From positions 1-64,000 of the forward strand of contig NZ_QSUU01000013.1 in the NCBI RefSeq assembly GCF_003439125.1: a DNA stretch of 64,000 bases, in the 5' to 3' direction. The DNA comes from Collinsella sp. OM04-5. Its GTDB lineage: Bacteria > Actinomycetota > Coriobacteriia > Coriobacteriales > Coriobacteriaceae. The position numbers were made by a program, and so were the translations under genes. Positions 8,246-16,843 of the stretch are shown here, piece by piece. Position 1 is the stretch's first letter; every line of letters begins with the position of its first letter. Below the pieces are notes generated by a model that was given only the letters and a program-made list of their open reading frames with translations, searched no databases and was not told where the DNA came from.

Positions 8246-9508
8246 ATGGCTGAGAAACTCATTCCGTTGGAGGACGCACAGGCGATCGTCTTGTCGCACG
8301 TGAATCGCACCGAAGTTGTCGAGATTCCCGTGTGGCAGGCGGCCGGTCTTCCCCTGGCCGAGGACGCCACGGCCGATATCGACATCTCTCCGTTTGCCAA
8401 CAGCGCCATGGATGGATATGCCGTGCATGCCGTCGACCTCGCCAAAGCGTCCACCAATGCGCCCGTGACGCTTTCCGTCGTGGGGCACGAAGCCGCGGGC
8501 CATGTGTTCGATGGCGTAATCGCCCCGGGCGAGACGGTCCGCATCATGACAGGCGCGCCGGTGCCCGAGGGTGCGGATGCTGTGGTGAAATACGAGATCG
8601 TCGAGGTGCTTGACGGCGACGGCAACGAGGGCTCGCACGTGAGCTTTTCGGCGCCTGCTAAAGTGGGGGAGAACGTTCGCTCTGCCGCCGAGGAGGCCCA
8701 TGCCGGCGACGTCGTGATGCGTGCCGGCGAGGTTGTGGCCCCGGCCGGCGCTGGCCTGCTGGCAAGCGCCGGTTACGCGAGCGTGAAGGTCCATGCCGCT
8801 CCGCGCGTGGGCATTATCTCGCTGGGCACGGAGCTGGTCGCGCCGAGCGAGCTGCCGGCACGCGGGCAGATTCGCGATTCCAACTCCTCGGCGTTGATGG
8901 CCGAAGCGCTCGATGCCGGCGCCGAGCCGGTGTTCTATGGCATTGCGCCCGATGATGAGCAGGCGATTGCCGAGCTGGTGCATCGCGCCGTGCAGGAGTG
9001 CGATTTTGTCATTACGAGCGGCGGCGCCTCTGCGGGCGATTACGACTACGTGACGGCGCTCGTCCGGCGCGAGGGCGAGGTGCTGTTCGATCGCATCTCG
9101 ATGCGTCCGGGCAAGGCCATCACGTTTGGCTTGCTTGGGGGTAAGCCCTACCTGGGACTTTCAGGCAATCCGGCCGCGGCGTATGTAGGCTTTGAGATGC
9201 TTGCGCGTCCGGCGATCCGCAAGATGCGCGGCTTTGCCGAGGGTACGCGTCCCGTGCAGCAGGCGACGCTCACGCACGGCGTGAAAAAGCGACAGCATCG
9301 CCGCTTCTTCGATCGCGCCACGGTTTTGCGCGACCCCGAGACCGGTGAGCTGTTGGTGACCGAGGCCAAGACGCAGAATTCGGCGCTGCTCGGCACGATG
9401 CAGCGGGCTAACTGCCTGTTGCGTGTTGACGAAGGACCGTGCGACCTCAAGGTGGGCGATGTCGTGGACGTTGTTCGCGTCGACCTGCCCGAGGGCGCCG
9501 TGTTGTAG
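8246..9508 (+). CDS. moeA: Molybdopterin molybdenumtransferase MoeA
   Basis: This 420-residue MoeA inserts molybdate into adenylylated molybdopterin, the last common step of Moco synthesis. Family marks include SPFANSAMDGYA near residue 50, TGAPVPEGADAVVKYE, SLGTELV and TSGGASAGDYDYV near 255, and RPGKAITFG. AAGAGG precedes the ATG at 8246. It is ten bases upstream of mogA and close to the molybdate transporter genes, so the block forms a molybdenum supply unit. Confidence 0.93.
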   Translation: MAEKLIPLEDAQAIVLSHVNRTEVVEIPVWQAAGLPLAEDATADIDISPFANSAMDGYAVHAVDLAKASTNAPVTLSVVGHEAAGHVFDGVIAPGETVRIMTGAPVPEGADAVVKYEIVEVLDGDGNEGSHVSFSAPAKVGENVRSAAEEAHAGDVVMRAGEVVAPAGAGLLASAGYASVKVHAAPRVGIISLGTELVAPSELPARGQIRDSNSSALMAEALDAGAEPVFYGIAPDDEQAIAELVHRAVQECDFVITSGGASAGDYDYVTALVRREGEVLFDRISMRPGKAITFGLLGGKPYLGLSGNPAAAYVGFEMLARPAIRKMRGFAEGTRPVQQATLTHGVKKRQHRRFFDRATVLRDPETGELLVTEAKTQNSALLGTMQRANCLLRVDEGPCDLKVGDVVDVVRVDLPEGAVL

Positions 9509-9518
9509 GAGGAATGCT

Positions 9519-9998
9519 ATGGAGCTGAAGATATCGATCGTGACGTGCTCGGATACGCGCGATCTTGCCCAGGACGAGGCTGGAGCCGCACTCGAGGAAC
9601 TTATCGAGGCGCAGGGCTGGACGGTCGCCTCGCATGTGGTCGTGCGCGACGACGTCAGCGAGATCGGTGATGCCATTGTGGAAGCCGCCGATGAGTGCCA
9701 CGCCAATGTCGTGCTCACCTGCGGCGGCACGGGGCTTTCGATGCGCGATGTGACACCCGAGGCGACGCGTGCCGTCTGCGAGCGCGATGTGCCGGGCATT
9801 GCAGAGGCAATCCGTGCGTACTCCATGACCAAGACGCGCCGCGCTATGCTCTCGCGCGCTATTTGCATGCAACGAGGTCATACACTTGTCGTAAACTTTC
9901 CCGGTTCTACGAAGGCCGCCCGCGAAAGCTGGGAGGCCATAGCGGACCAGCTGGAGCATGCGGCTCAGATGACAGCGGGCGGCGGACATACCAACTAA
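9519..9998 (+). CDS. mogA: Molybdopterin adenylyltransferase (MogA/MoaB family)
   Basis: This 159-residue protein is a MoCF-biosynthesis-domain enzyme that adenylylates molybdopterin before MoeA acts. TCGGTGLSMRDVTPEAT is the family signature around residues 67-83, with VNFPGS later. An AGGAGGA ribosome site overlaps the moeA stop, showing translational coupling within one operon. MogA and MoaB are hard to tell apart by sequence; the function is the same here. Confidence 0.9.
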   Translation: MELKISIVTCSDTRDLAQDEAGAALEELIEAQGWTVASHVVVRDDVSEIGDAIVEAADECHANVVLTCGGTGLSMRDVTPEATRAVCERDVPGIAEAIRAYSMTKTRRAMLSRAICMQRGHTLVVNFPGSTKAARESWEAIADQLEHAAQMTAGGGHTN

Positions 9999-10012
9999 GC
10001 GGTTTACCTGCG

Positions 10013-10047
10013 GCGGAGCGACCTGAACGGCTGCTCCGCTTTTTATT
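10013..10047 (+). terminator. Terminator of moeA-mogA
   Basis: GCGGAGC pairs with GCTCCGC and is followed by TTTTTAT, about 15 bases after the mogA stop. Confidence 0.8.
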
Positions 10048-10090
10048 TGCGCCCAAGGGGACGGCATTCTGTAGGCATGCCTGAAACTAT

Positions 10091-10142
10091 ATTCTCAGAA
10101 GAGAATAATTTCTCATAATCATTATTCTCACCGAAGTATAAT
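10091..10142 (+). promoter_or_regulatory. mod promoter with two overlapping operator-like palindromes
   Basis: ATTCTC-AGAA-GAGAAT (10091-10106) is a palindrome, and its right half-site GAGAATAAT (10101-10109) is also the left half of a second palindrome ending ATTATTCTC (10121-10129). A perfect -10 box TATAAT lies at 10137-10142. The AT-rich sites upstream of modA look like operators for a dimeric regulator; ModE is a natural guess, but its published site is not obviously matched. Confidence 0.55.
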
Positions 10143-10202
10143 CTAATTACAGAATAAAGCCCGCGGTGGGGTACCCGGGCATAAGGTCCGAAAGGGTTGA
10201 AC

Positions 10203-11078
10203 ATGTTCGATATGGTTTCTCGCCGCGGATTCGTCTCGCTTTCTGCTGTCGCCGCTGCTGGCCTTGGGCTTGCCGGCTGCTCCGGCAACAAGGAGCCCGA
10301 GGCGACCGGCTCCGATGCCGGCTCCGCCAAGGCCTCTTCCAAGAAGGAAACCGTCGAGCTGCAGGTCTTTGCTGCCAACTCGCTCGAGAAGGCTCTGCCC
10401 GAGGTTCAGAAGCTCTACACCGAGCAGACCGGTACCACCTTTGCCGACACGCAGTTTAAGGCGTCCGGCGACCTCGTTGAGCAGATGCGCGCCGGTGCCA
10501 CGGTCGACGTGCTCATCACCGCTTCCAAGGGCACCATGGATGACGCTGAGACCGTCGAGCTCGTCGATGCCGACACGCGTGAGGATATGTTCGTCAACGA
10601 TCTTGTGATCATTCGCGCTGAGGGCTCCGACACCAAGATCGAGGCCATCGCCGACGTCGCGAACCTGGACGGCAAGATCGCCATCGGCGACGCCAAGACC
10701 GTCCCCGCCGGCAAGTACGCCAACCAGGCGTTGGCTTCCGTGGGCCTCTACACCGGCACCGAAGGCGACGACGGCGAGTGTGCTCCCGAGATCGCCGACA
10801 AGGTCGCACTGGCCGACAAAGTTGGTACCGCTGCCGCCTATGTGTCCACAGGCGACTGCGTGGCCGGTTTTGTCTACAGCTCCGATATCTTCCGCTACGA
10901 CGGCATCGAGGAGGCGTTCGTGTGTCCCGAGGACTCGCACAAGCCCATCGTGTATCCGGGCGCCGTTGCCGAGAGCTCCGAACATGCCGACGAGGCTAAG
11001 GCGTTCATCGACTTTTGCCTGTCCAACAAGAAGGCTCAGAAGATTTGGGCTAAGTACGGCTTTGAGCTTTCCGCGTAG
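10203..11078 (+). CDS. modA: Molybdate ABC transporter substrate-binding lipoprotein
   Basis: This 291-residue protein is a ModA-like periplasmic-type binding protein, held at the membrane as a lipoprotein. The signal peptide has a twin-arginine-like SRRGFVS and ends with the lipobox LAGC. Mature regions include FAANSLEKALPEV, FKASGDLVEQ and GDAKTVPAGKYANQAL, typical of ModA. AAAGGG at 10191-10196 supports the ATG at 10203. modB and modC follow. A twin-arginine lipoprotein signal is unusual but not unique. Confidence 0.9.
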   Translation: MFDMVSRRGFVSLSAVAAAGLGLAGCSGNKEPEATGSDAGSAKASSKKETVELQVFAANSLEKALPEVQKLYTEQTGTTFADTQFKASGDLVEQMRAGATVDVLITASKGTMDDAETVELVDADTREDMFVNDLVIIRAEGSDTKIEAIADVANLDGKIAIGDAKTVPAGKYANQALASVGLYTGTEGDDGECAPEIADKVALADKVGTAAAYVSTGDCVAGFVYSSDIFRYDGIEEAFVCPEDSHKPIVYPGAVAESSEHADEAKAFIDFCLSNKKAQKIWAKYGFELSA

Positions 11079-11146
11079 TGCGGCTTGGCGCGATAATTCC
11101 ATCGTTTTGTGTTTCACTCCGTCCTTGTATTCGCTTGGAGCTTTTC

Positions 11147-12589
11147 GTGCTTAATAGATTCCGCATGCTTGTCGCCTGTGCTTTGACCTTCGCGCTTTGC
11201 TGGGTGCCGGGATTTGCGTTTGCTGGGGACGCTGAGGACGGGGCCCAGGTTGCTGCGACCGCTCACGGGCTTTCCTATGGGATCGAGGGTTTTGAGCGGT
11301 TGGCCAAGGGGACCGCTCGTGCCATGGAGGGCCAGCCTGAGGGCTTCCGGTTTCCCGTTGACGAGGACGTGGACCTTGTAGTGGTGCCTGCTGCCGATCG
11401 CGTTGTGGTGTGGATATCGCCCAAGGCGGTCGAGAAGTTTGGATTGGATCCGCAGGACAACGAGTGCGTATCGGGTCTCAAGGCCCTCGTCTGCGAGCTC
11501 GACAGCGCAAACTCCATGGGAGGTGCGCAGCTAGGGGACGTTGATCTTCCTTGGTATGTCACGGCGGAAACAACGTTTGATGCCGGCGGGTATACCTATG
11601 GCTTTGATGTGCGTGGTGCGGATGGGGACCGCTATGTGGTGATTGCATCGGCTTCGGGTGATGCCAAGGGCGGCGCGCGTTGGCTTGATAGCGCTCAAAT
11701 GGTTGAAGCATCGTCTGTCGTGTTGCGGGATGAGCAGGGGCCCTTGACCTCTCTGGCCTCCTTTTTAGGCGACATCGACTATCGCCCGTTTTGGGTGTCC
11801 ATTAAAACGAGCGGCCTTGCCCTGCTGATCTCCTTTGCGCTGGGTCTGTTCGCGGCGTGGAAGACCATGGGCACCTCGAGTCGCATCAAGGGCCTGCTCG
11901 ATTCGGTCTTTACGATTCCTATGGTGCTGCCGCCCACGGTCTGCGGCTTTCTGCTCCTCATGCTGTTTGGCCGCTCGATCGGGGTGGGCCAGTGGCTCAT
12001 CGCGCACGGCATCTCGATCGTCTTTACGTGGCCCGCGGCGGTGATATCTGCCGTGGTGGTGTCGTTTCCGCTGGTCTACCGCACGGCGCTCGGAGCCTTC
12101 GAGAGCCTCGACACGCAGATGCTCGACGCCGCGCGAACCTTGGGATGGTCCGAACGTCGCGTCTTTGCCAAGCTCATGATGCCGCTCGGCTGGCCCTCCA
12201 TCGCCGCCGGCACGGTGCTCGCCTTCGCGCGTGCCATGGGCGAGTTCGGTTGCACCCTGTTCTTTGCGGGCAACTACGCCGGCATTACCCAGACCATCCC
12301 CATCGCTATCTACTTTGAGTGGATGGGCGGCAATACGTCGGTGGCCCTCTTTTGGGTCGTGGTCGTAATTGCGTTCAGCTTCCTGGTCATCCTATTCATC
12401 AACATGTACACGGCGCATTCGCAAAAGTATCGCGAGCGTGGTCTCTCCCGTGCGGAGCGCAAACAGGCCAAGCAGCTGTGTGGCCAGGCCGATTCGCTCG
12501 ACCCAGTCGGCGGCGATGCGCTGCGTATCGATCGCGAGGCGTTGGCCGAACTCATGCGCGATGATGTCGCTTTGCAGGGAGGTCGATAG
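11147..12589 (+). CDS. modB: Molybdate ABC permease ModB with an N-terminal exported domain
   Basis: The C-terminal part (about residues 205-430) is a ModB permease: several membrane segments and the EAA loop region around LDAARTLGWSERRVF, followed by MGEFGCTLFFAGN. It should move molybdate across the membrane with ModC. Unusually, about 200 residues precede it: a signal-peptide-like helix (residues 7-27, ending GFAFA) and a soluble segment with no family I recognise. Standard ModB is about 220-230 residues; this is 480. The GTG start at 11147 follows GGAG. The fusion has no visible frameshift, so it appears real. Confidence 0.85.
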   Translation: MLNRFRMLVACALTFALCWVPGFAFAGDAEDGAQVAATAHGLSYGIEGFERLAKGTARAMEGQPEGFRFPVDEDVDLVVVPAADRVVVWISPKAVEKFGLDPQDNECVSGLKALVCELDSANSMGGAQLGDVDLPWYVTAETTFDAGGYTYGFDVRGADGDRYVVIASASGDAKGGARWLDSAQMVEASSVVLRDEQGPLTSLASFLGDIDYRPFWVSIKTSGLALLISFALGLFAAWKTMGTSSRIKGLLDSVFTIPMVLPPTVCGFLLLMLFGRSIGVGQWLIAHGISIVFTWPAAVISAVVVSFPLVYRTALGAFESLDTQMLDAARTLGWSERRVFAKLMMPLGWPSIAAGTVLAFARAMGEFGCTLFFAGNYAGITQTIPIAIYFEWMGGNTSVALFWVVVVIAFSFLVILFINMYTAHSQKYRERGLSRAERKQAKQLCGQADSLDPVGGDALRIDREALAELMRDDVALQGGR

Positions 12590-12592
12590 GCC

Positions 12593-13663
12593 ATGTCGCT
12601 CGTTCTGGATATCAAAAAGCGCTATCCCGGGTTTATGCTCGACATACAGCTTGAGGCCGGCGAGGAGCGCGTGGCGCTGCTCGGTGCCTCAGGCTGCGGC
12701 AAGAGCTGTACGCTGCGCTGCATTGCCGGTGTGGAGACGCCCGACGAGGGCAAGATCGTTGTCAACGGCGTGACCTTCTTTGACTCGGCGGCGGGCATCA
12801 ACCTGTCGCCTCAGGAGCGTAAGTGTGCTCTGCTGTTCCAAAACTATCAGCTGTTTCCCAACATGACGGTGGCCGATAACGTGTGCGCCGGTGTAAAGGA
12901 CGCGGGCGACGTCGCGGTGCGCAAAAAGCTCGCCGAGCGCTATCTGGGCATTTTCGGTCTGGCCGATTTTGCCGAACGCTATCCCGCGCGGCTCTCGGGC
13001 GGGCAGCAGCAACGTGTGGCGCTTGCTCGCATGGTGGCGGCGCATCCGGGCATTTTTATGTTCGACGAGCCCATGAGCGCACTCGATTCCTATCTTAAGA
13101 GCGCGCTCGAACAGAACATGCTCGACCTGTTCGATGTGTGCAACCGCACCGTGCTCTACGTGAGCCACGACATCGACGAGGCGTGCCGCCTGTGCCAGCG
13201 CATCTGCGTGATGCACGACGGGCATGTTGAGGAGATCGGCTCCGTCGGGGACGTGGTCCGCCGTCCGCAGACGCTGGCGGCGCTGCGCCTGACGGGCTGC
13301 AAGAACACAAGCCGGGCGCGCAAGATCGGCGACGAAGAAGTTGAAGCCCTCGACTGGGGCATGACCTTTAACGTGGGTCGCGAGGTTCCCGATAATGTGG
13401 CGTACCTGGGCATTCGCGCAAGCTACTTCCATGTTGACAATCGCGCTGAGCGGGGTCGCAACAGCTACGACCTGCACGTGGCGCGCGTGAGCGATTCACG
13501 TTTTGAGCGCCTGGTGCTGTTGGATGCGCCGCGCATCGATGCGCCCACGCGTCTGCAGTGGAAGGTCAACAAGGTGGGCATGCCTGTCGACGAGCTGCCG
13601 CAAGCAGGCGAGACGCTGCGCATGCATTTTGATGCCAGTAGGATCCATTTGGTTTGTCGATAG
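12593..13663 (+). CDS. modC: Molybdate ABC transporter ATP-binding protein
   Basis: This 356-residue ABC ATPase powers ModAB. Walker A is GASGCGKS at about residues 31-38, the signature is [13 protein letters not shown] near 135, Walker B is [11 protein letters not shown], and the H-loop is VSHD. The C-terminal ~120 residues after the ATPase core form an accessory domain, probably the molybdate-sensing TOBE/MOP type, though its motif is weak. It starts three bases after the modB stop. The ATPase class is certain and Mo specificity comes from the operon. Confidence 0.88.
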   Translation: MSLVLDIKKRYPGFMLDIQLEAGEERVALLGASGCGKSCTLRCIAGVETPDEGKIVVNGVTFFDSAAGINLSPQERKCALLFQNYQLFPNMTVADNVCAGVKDAGDVAVRKKLAERYLGIFGLADFAERYPARLSGGQQQRVALARMVAAHPGIFMFDEPMSALDSYLKSALEQNMLDLFDVCNRTVLYVSHDIDEACRLCQRICVMHDGHVEEIGSVGDVVRRPQTLAALRLTGCKNTSRARKIGDEEVEALDWGMTFNVGREVPDNVAYLGIRASYFHVDNRAERGRNSYDLHVARVSDSRFERLVLLDAPRIDAPTRLQWKVNKVGMPVDELPQAGETLRMHFDASRIHLVCR

Positions 13664-13796
13664 CGCTGGTTAATGCCGTCGGGGATATAAGCCTCGGCGT
13701 CTTTGTCTCGCCGTTTGCCGAATGAGGGATGACAAACTCTTATCAATCAAGATAATTATTTATTAAACGACGTCACACGACGCTGTCGTACGAATG

Positions 13797-13828
13797 TCAA
13801 CGGTGTTCGCATGGTCGATGACCGTTGA
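13797..13828 (+). promoter_or_regulatory. Inverted repeat, possible operator upstream of the leader peptide
   Basis: TCAACGGT (13797-13804) is matched by ACCGTTGA (13821-13828) with a 16-base spacer. It lies 36 bases before the leader ORF start, where a promoter would be expected. The regulator is unknown. Confidence 0.35.
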
Positions 13829-13863
13829 TATAGTTGACCTTATCTTGTAAAGGAGGTGCGCAC

Positions 13864-13932
13864 ATGCCGCAGACGACATACATTCGCCGCGTTGCCGCGC
13901 GTGCCCTATATATCGCTCGGAGCCGCATATGA
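13864..13932 (+). CDS. Putative 22-residue leader peptide
   Basis: A short frame starts at the ATG at 13864 after a near-consensus AAAGGAGGTG. It encodes a basic 22-residue peptide (MPQTTYIRRVAARALY, then IARSRI) and stops at TGA 13930-13932. It has five arginines and two tyrosines. CGGAGCCG just before the stop can pair with CGGCTCCG about 25 bases downstream, forming a hairpin that overlaps the stop. This is the layout of an attenuation or translational-coupling leader for the dehydratase-like operon starting at 14092. Function is unproven and the frame could be fortuitous despite its strong ribosome site. Confidence 0.45.
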   Translation: MPQTTYIRRVAARALYIARSRI

Positions 13933-14091
13933 GCAGGTATGTTCACGGCTCCGGGAGAGACGACGCACAACTAAATAGTCAACCGCAAAGCAGGTTCCCC
14001 AAAATTCCGGGTTTGAGCACGGCAGGGCAATCGCCGCCCGTCGTGCATCGATACCGCTGTTATCCGTTTTTGGTTCGAGAGGGGAACCGTC

Positions 14092-15375
14092 ATGGCTGAA
14101 GAATTTGATTTCCATCCGATGTGGGAGAGCCTCGGCATGAATCTTGCCGACCACGACATGCTGCTGGGCGCCGTGGGCCAGATGTACGGCGATATGTTCC
14201 TGACGCAGAACAACCGTCCCAAGTCCACGTCCTACCTGGATTTTGTCGCCACCAACATCCACAGCGGCCGTATTAAGGAGATGCTCGACAAGAAGGAGGC
14301 CGGCGAGGCCACCAAGATCGTCGGTTCGTTCTGCGTGTACGTGCCCGAGGAGATCGTGCTTGCCTGTGACGGCATTCCCGTTGGTCTGTGCTCGGGTGCC
14401 GACTGGGCGACGGACAAGGTCGAGGAGCACCTGCCGCGCAACACCTGTCCGCTCATCAAGAGCTTTGCCGGCTTTAAGCTGGGCGAGGTCTGCCCCTACA
14501 TTGAGTCGAGTGACCTGGTGGTGGGCGAGAACACCTGCGATGGCAAGAAGAAGGCTTATGAGTTCTTTGCCACGCAAAAGAACATGTACGTCATGGATAT
14601 TCCCAACGTGCACGACGAGTCGACGCTCGTGACCTGGAAGGCCGAGGTCAAGAAGCTCGCCGCCAAGATCGAGGAAGAGTGCGGCGTCACGATTACGCCT
14701 GAGCGTCTGAAGGCCGCCATCCACGCCGTCAATGAGAAGCGTCGCGCCCTGCAGCGCCTCGCTGCCACGCGCGCTGCAGACCCTGCGCCCATCAGCGGTC
14801 TCGACAGCCTGCTGACCGTTCAGGCCGCCTTTATGGACGACACGCCGCGTCTGACCGGAGCCATCAACGATATGGCGGCTGAGTGCGAGCAGCGTGTCGA
14901 GGCCGGCGAGGGCGTGGCGCCCAAGGGGACCAAGCGCATCCTGTACACCGGTACGCCCATGGCCGTGCCCAACTGGAAACTATTCAACCTCATCGAGAAG
15001 GCCGGCGGCGTTGTGGTAGGCGAGGAGTCCTGCACGGGCTCGCGCTACTACAAGGACCTGGTCGACGAGTCCGGCGAGACGGTCGACGAGATGCTCGATG
15101 CCATCGCCGAGCGCTACTTTAAGATCAACTGCGCCGTCTTTACGCCCAATGACCAGCGTATGAAGGACATTGTCCAGATGGCCAAGGACCTGCATGCCGA
15201 CGGCATCGTCGACGTGGCCCTGCAGTTCTGCACGCTCTATGAGATGGAGTCGTTTGCCGTGGAGAAGGCCGCCGAGGAAGCCGGCATTCCGTTTATGCAC
15301 ATCACGACCGACTACGCCGGTGAGGATGCAGGCCAACTGCAAACCAGGATTGAGGCTTTCTTGGAAACCATTTAG
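14092..15375 (+). CDS. 2-hydroxyacyl-CoA dehydratase-family, double-cubane-type protein (first copy)
   Basis: This 427-residue protein belongs to the HgdB/BzdN-like dehydratase superfamily and looks closest to the double-cubane-cluster (YjiM-like) branch. Cysteines recur in family blocks: GSFCVYVPEEIV, RNTCPLIKSFAGF, GEVCPYIE, GENTCDGKKKAYE, then EESCTGSRYY, CAVFTPNDQR and LQFCTLYEME. These likely bind iron-sulfur clusters. With the ATPase encoded at 16844 it should catalyse an ATP-driven low-potential reduction. The natural substrate is unknown. AGAGGGG precedes the start. A paralogue follows, and selenium genes lie downstream. Confidence 0.8.
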   Translation: MAEEFDFHPMWESLGMNLADHDMLLGAVGQMYGDMFLTQNNRPKSTSYLDFVATNIHSGRIKEMLDKKEAGEATKIVGSFCVYVPEEIVLACDGIPVGLCSGADWATDKVEEHLPRNTCPLIKSFAGFKLGEVCPYIESSDLVVGENTCDGKKKAYEFFATQKNMYVMDIPNVHDESTLVTWKAEVKKLAAKIEEECGVTITPERLKAAIHAVNEKRRALQRLAATRAADPAPISGLDSLLTVQAAFMDDTPRLTGAINDMAAECEQRVEAGEGVAPKGTKRILYTGTPMAVPNWKLFNLIEKAGGVVVGEESCTGSRYYKDLVDESGETVDEMLDAIAERYFKINCAVFTPNDQRMKDIVQMAKDLHADGIVDVALQFCTLYEMESFAVEKAAEEAGIPFMHITTDYAGEDAGQLQTRIEAFLETI

Positions 15376-15392
15376 GGCTATCCGTCCCGGCG

Positions 15393-15490
15393 GCTTCCCC
15401 AGGCACCCGATCTTGCCGTTCAAACCGTCGCTTGCGTACAAAAGTACGCGGCGCTCCTCCTTCACGGCGACCTCGGGCACCTGGGAAAGC
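15393..15490 (+). repeat. Structured ~98-bp intercistronic element, copy 1
   Basis: A long imperfect hairpin begins 17 bases after the first dehydratase-like stop. Its outer stem pairs CCCAGG with CCTGGG, a middle stem pairs GCCGT with ACGGC, and the tip is GCGTAC-AAAA-GTACGC. A second copy at 16689-16786 differs at paired positions in ways that keep the pairing. Confidence 0.75.
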
Positions 15491-15525
15491 TGTTTCCTTG
15501 GTTGATTAAAAGGTTTAGGAGTTAT

Positions 15526-16689
15526 ATGTCGGATAATATTGAGCAGCCGTTGCCGTCCACGTTTGAGGAGTTCAACGAGCAGCGCAAGGCGGCGTTTATT
15601 CGCGTCAAGGATTACAAGCAGGCGGGTAATCGCCTGGTCGGCTTCCTGTGCAGCTATACGCCACTCGAGATTATCGATGCCGCGGGGGCCGCGAGCGTGG
15701 CGCTGTGCGGCACGTCCGATGAGGTGATTCCCGAGGCCGAGAAGGTGCTGCCGGCAAATCTGTGTCCGCTCATCAAATCGACGTACGGCTTTGCCTACTC
15801 GCAAAAGTGCCCGTTTACGTACTTTAGCGACATGATCATCGGCGAGACTACCTGCGACGGCAAGAAGAAGATGTACGAGTTACTCAACGAGCTCAAGCGC
15901 ACGCACATTCTGCACCTGCCGCAGGGTCGCGATCGCGCCTACGAGCGTGAAGGCTGGTACGAGGAATGCCGTCTGCTTAAGGAGGAGCTCGAGAACTTCT
16001 ACGGTATTAATATCACCGATGACGACTTGCGCGCCGCCGTCCGTCGTCGCAATCGCCTGCGTGCTGCCCAGCTCGAGATGTTTGCGCTGCAGGCCAACCA
16101 GCCGGCGGCCATGAGCGGCGTCGATCTGATGAGCACCATGTTTGCCGGTACGTTCAGCTTTGATATCGAGGCCTATACGCAGCAACTGGAGCAAAAGGTT
16201 GCCAAGCTGCGCGAGGCCTACGACGCGGGCGAACGCCCGGTCGCGGCGGATGCCAAGCGCATTCTGATCACTGGCTGCCCGGTGGGCGGTGTGATCAACA
16301 AGATCGGCCGCACCATCGAGTCCAACGGCGGTGTGGTCGTGTGCATGGACGACTGTTCGGGCGAGCGCACGGCGGCCATGATGGTCGACCCGGACGCGCC
16401 CGACATTCTGCGCGCTATCGCCGACCGTTATCTGGATATCAACTGCTCGGTCATGACGCCCAACGACAGCCGCATGGAGAACACACTGGCCATGTGCGAG
16501 AAGTACCATGTCGATGGCGTGGTAGAGAGCGTGCTACAGGCGTGCCATACCTTTAACGTGGAGAGCTCGCGCATGCAGGAGGCCGTCGAGGGTGCGGGTA
16601 TTCCGTACATGAAGATCGAGACCGACTACAGCAGCGGCGACATGGGCCAGATCGAGACCCGCATCGCCGCCTTTATCGAAACCCTCTAG
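15526..16689 (+). CDS. 2-hydroxyacyl-CoA dehydratase-family, double-cubane-type protein (second copy)
   Basis: This 387-residue paralogue of the preceding gene has the same cysteine blocks: [67 protein letters not shown] and [11 protein letters not shown]. It ends with the family's [22 protein letters not shown] supports the ATG at 15526 rather than the earlier in-frame 15502. The first copy is 40 residues longer, mainly at the N-terminus. The two may form a heterodimer, or be two separate homodimers sharing one activator. It probably binds a double-cubane or paired [4Fe-4S] clusters. Confidence 0.8.
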   Translation: MSDNIEQPLPSTFEEFNEQRKAAFIRVKDYKQAGNRLVGFLCSYTPLEIIDAAGAASVALCGTSDEVIPEAEKVLPANLCPLIKSTYGFAYSQKCPFTYFSDMIIGETTCDGKKKMYELLNELKRTHILHLPQGRDRAYEREGWYEECRLLKEELENFYGINITDDDLRAAVRRRNRLRAAQLEMFALQANQPAAMSGVDLMSTMFAGTFSFDIEAYTQQLEQKVAKLREAYDAGERPVAADAKRILITGCPVGGVINKIGRTIESNGGVVVCMDDCSGERTAAMMVDPDAPDILRAIADRYLDINCSVMTPNDSRMENTLAMCEKYHVDGVVESVLQACHTFNVESSRMQEAVEGAGIPYMKIETDYSSGDMGQIETRIAAFIETL

Positions 16690-16786
16690 CTTCCTCAGGC
16701 ACCGGATCTTGCCCCTCAAACCGTCGCTTGCGTACCAAAGTACGCTGCGCTCCTCTTTCGGGGCAACCTCAGGCACCTGAGAAACC
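16689..16786 (+). repeat. Structured ~98-bp intercistronic element, copy 2
   Basis: It starts at the last base of the second dehydratase-like stop. Compared with copy 1, the outer stem changes from CCCAGG/CCTGGG to CTCAGG/CCTGAG and the middle stem from GCCGT/ACGGC to GCCCC/GGGGC, while the tip GCGTAC/GTACGC is unchanged. Confidence 0.75.
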
Positions 16787-16843
16787 TAGAGCTAAGGCGC
16801 CTGAACGCGCCGCTGTCTTTGATGTTTAGATTGGGAGAGAGCC

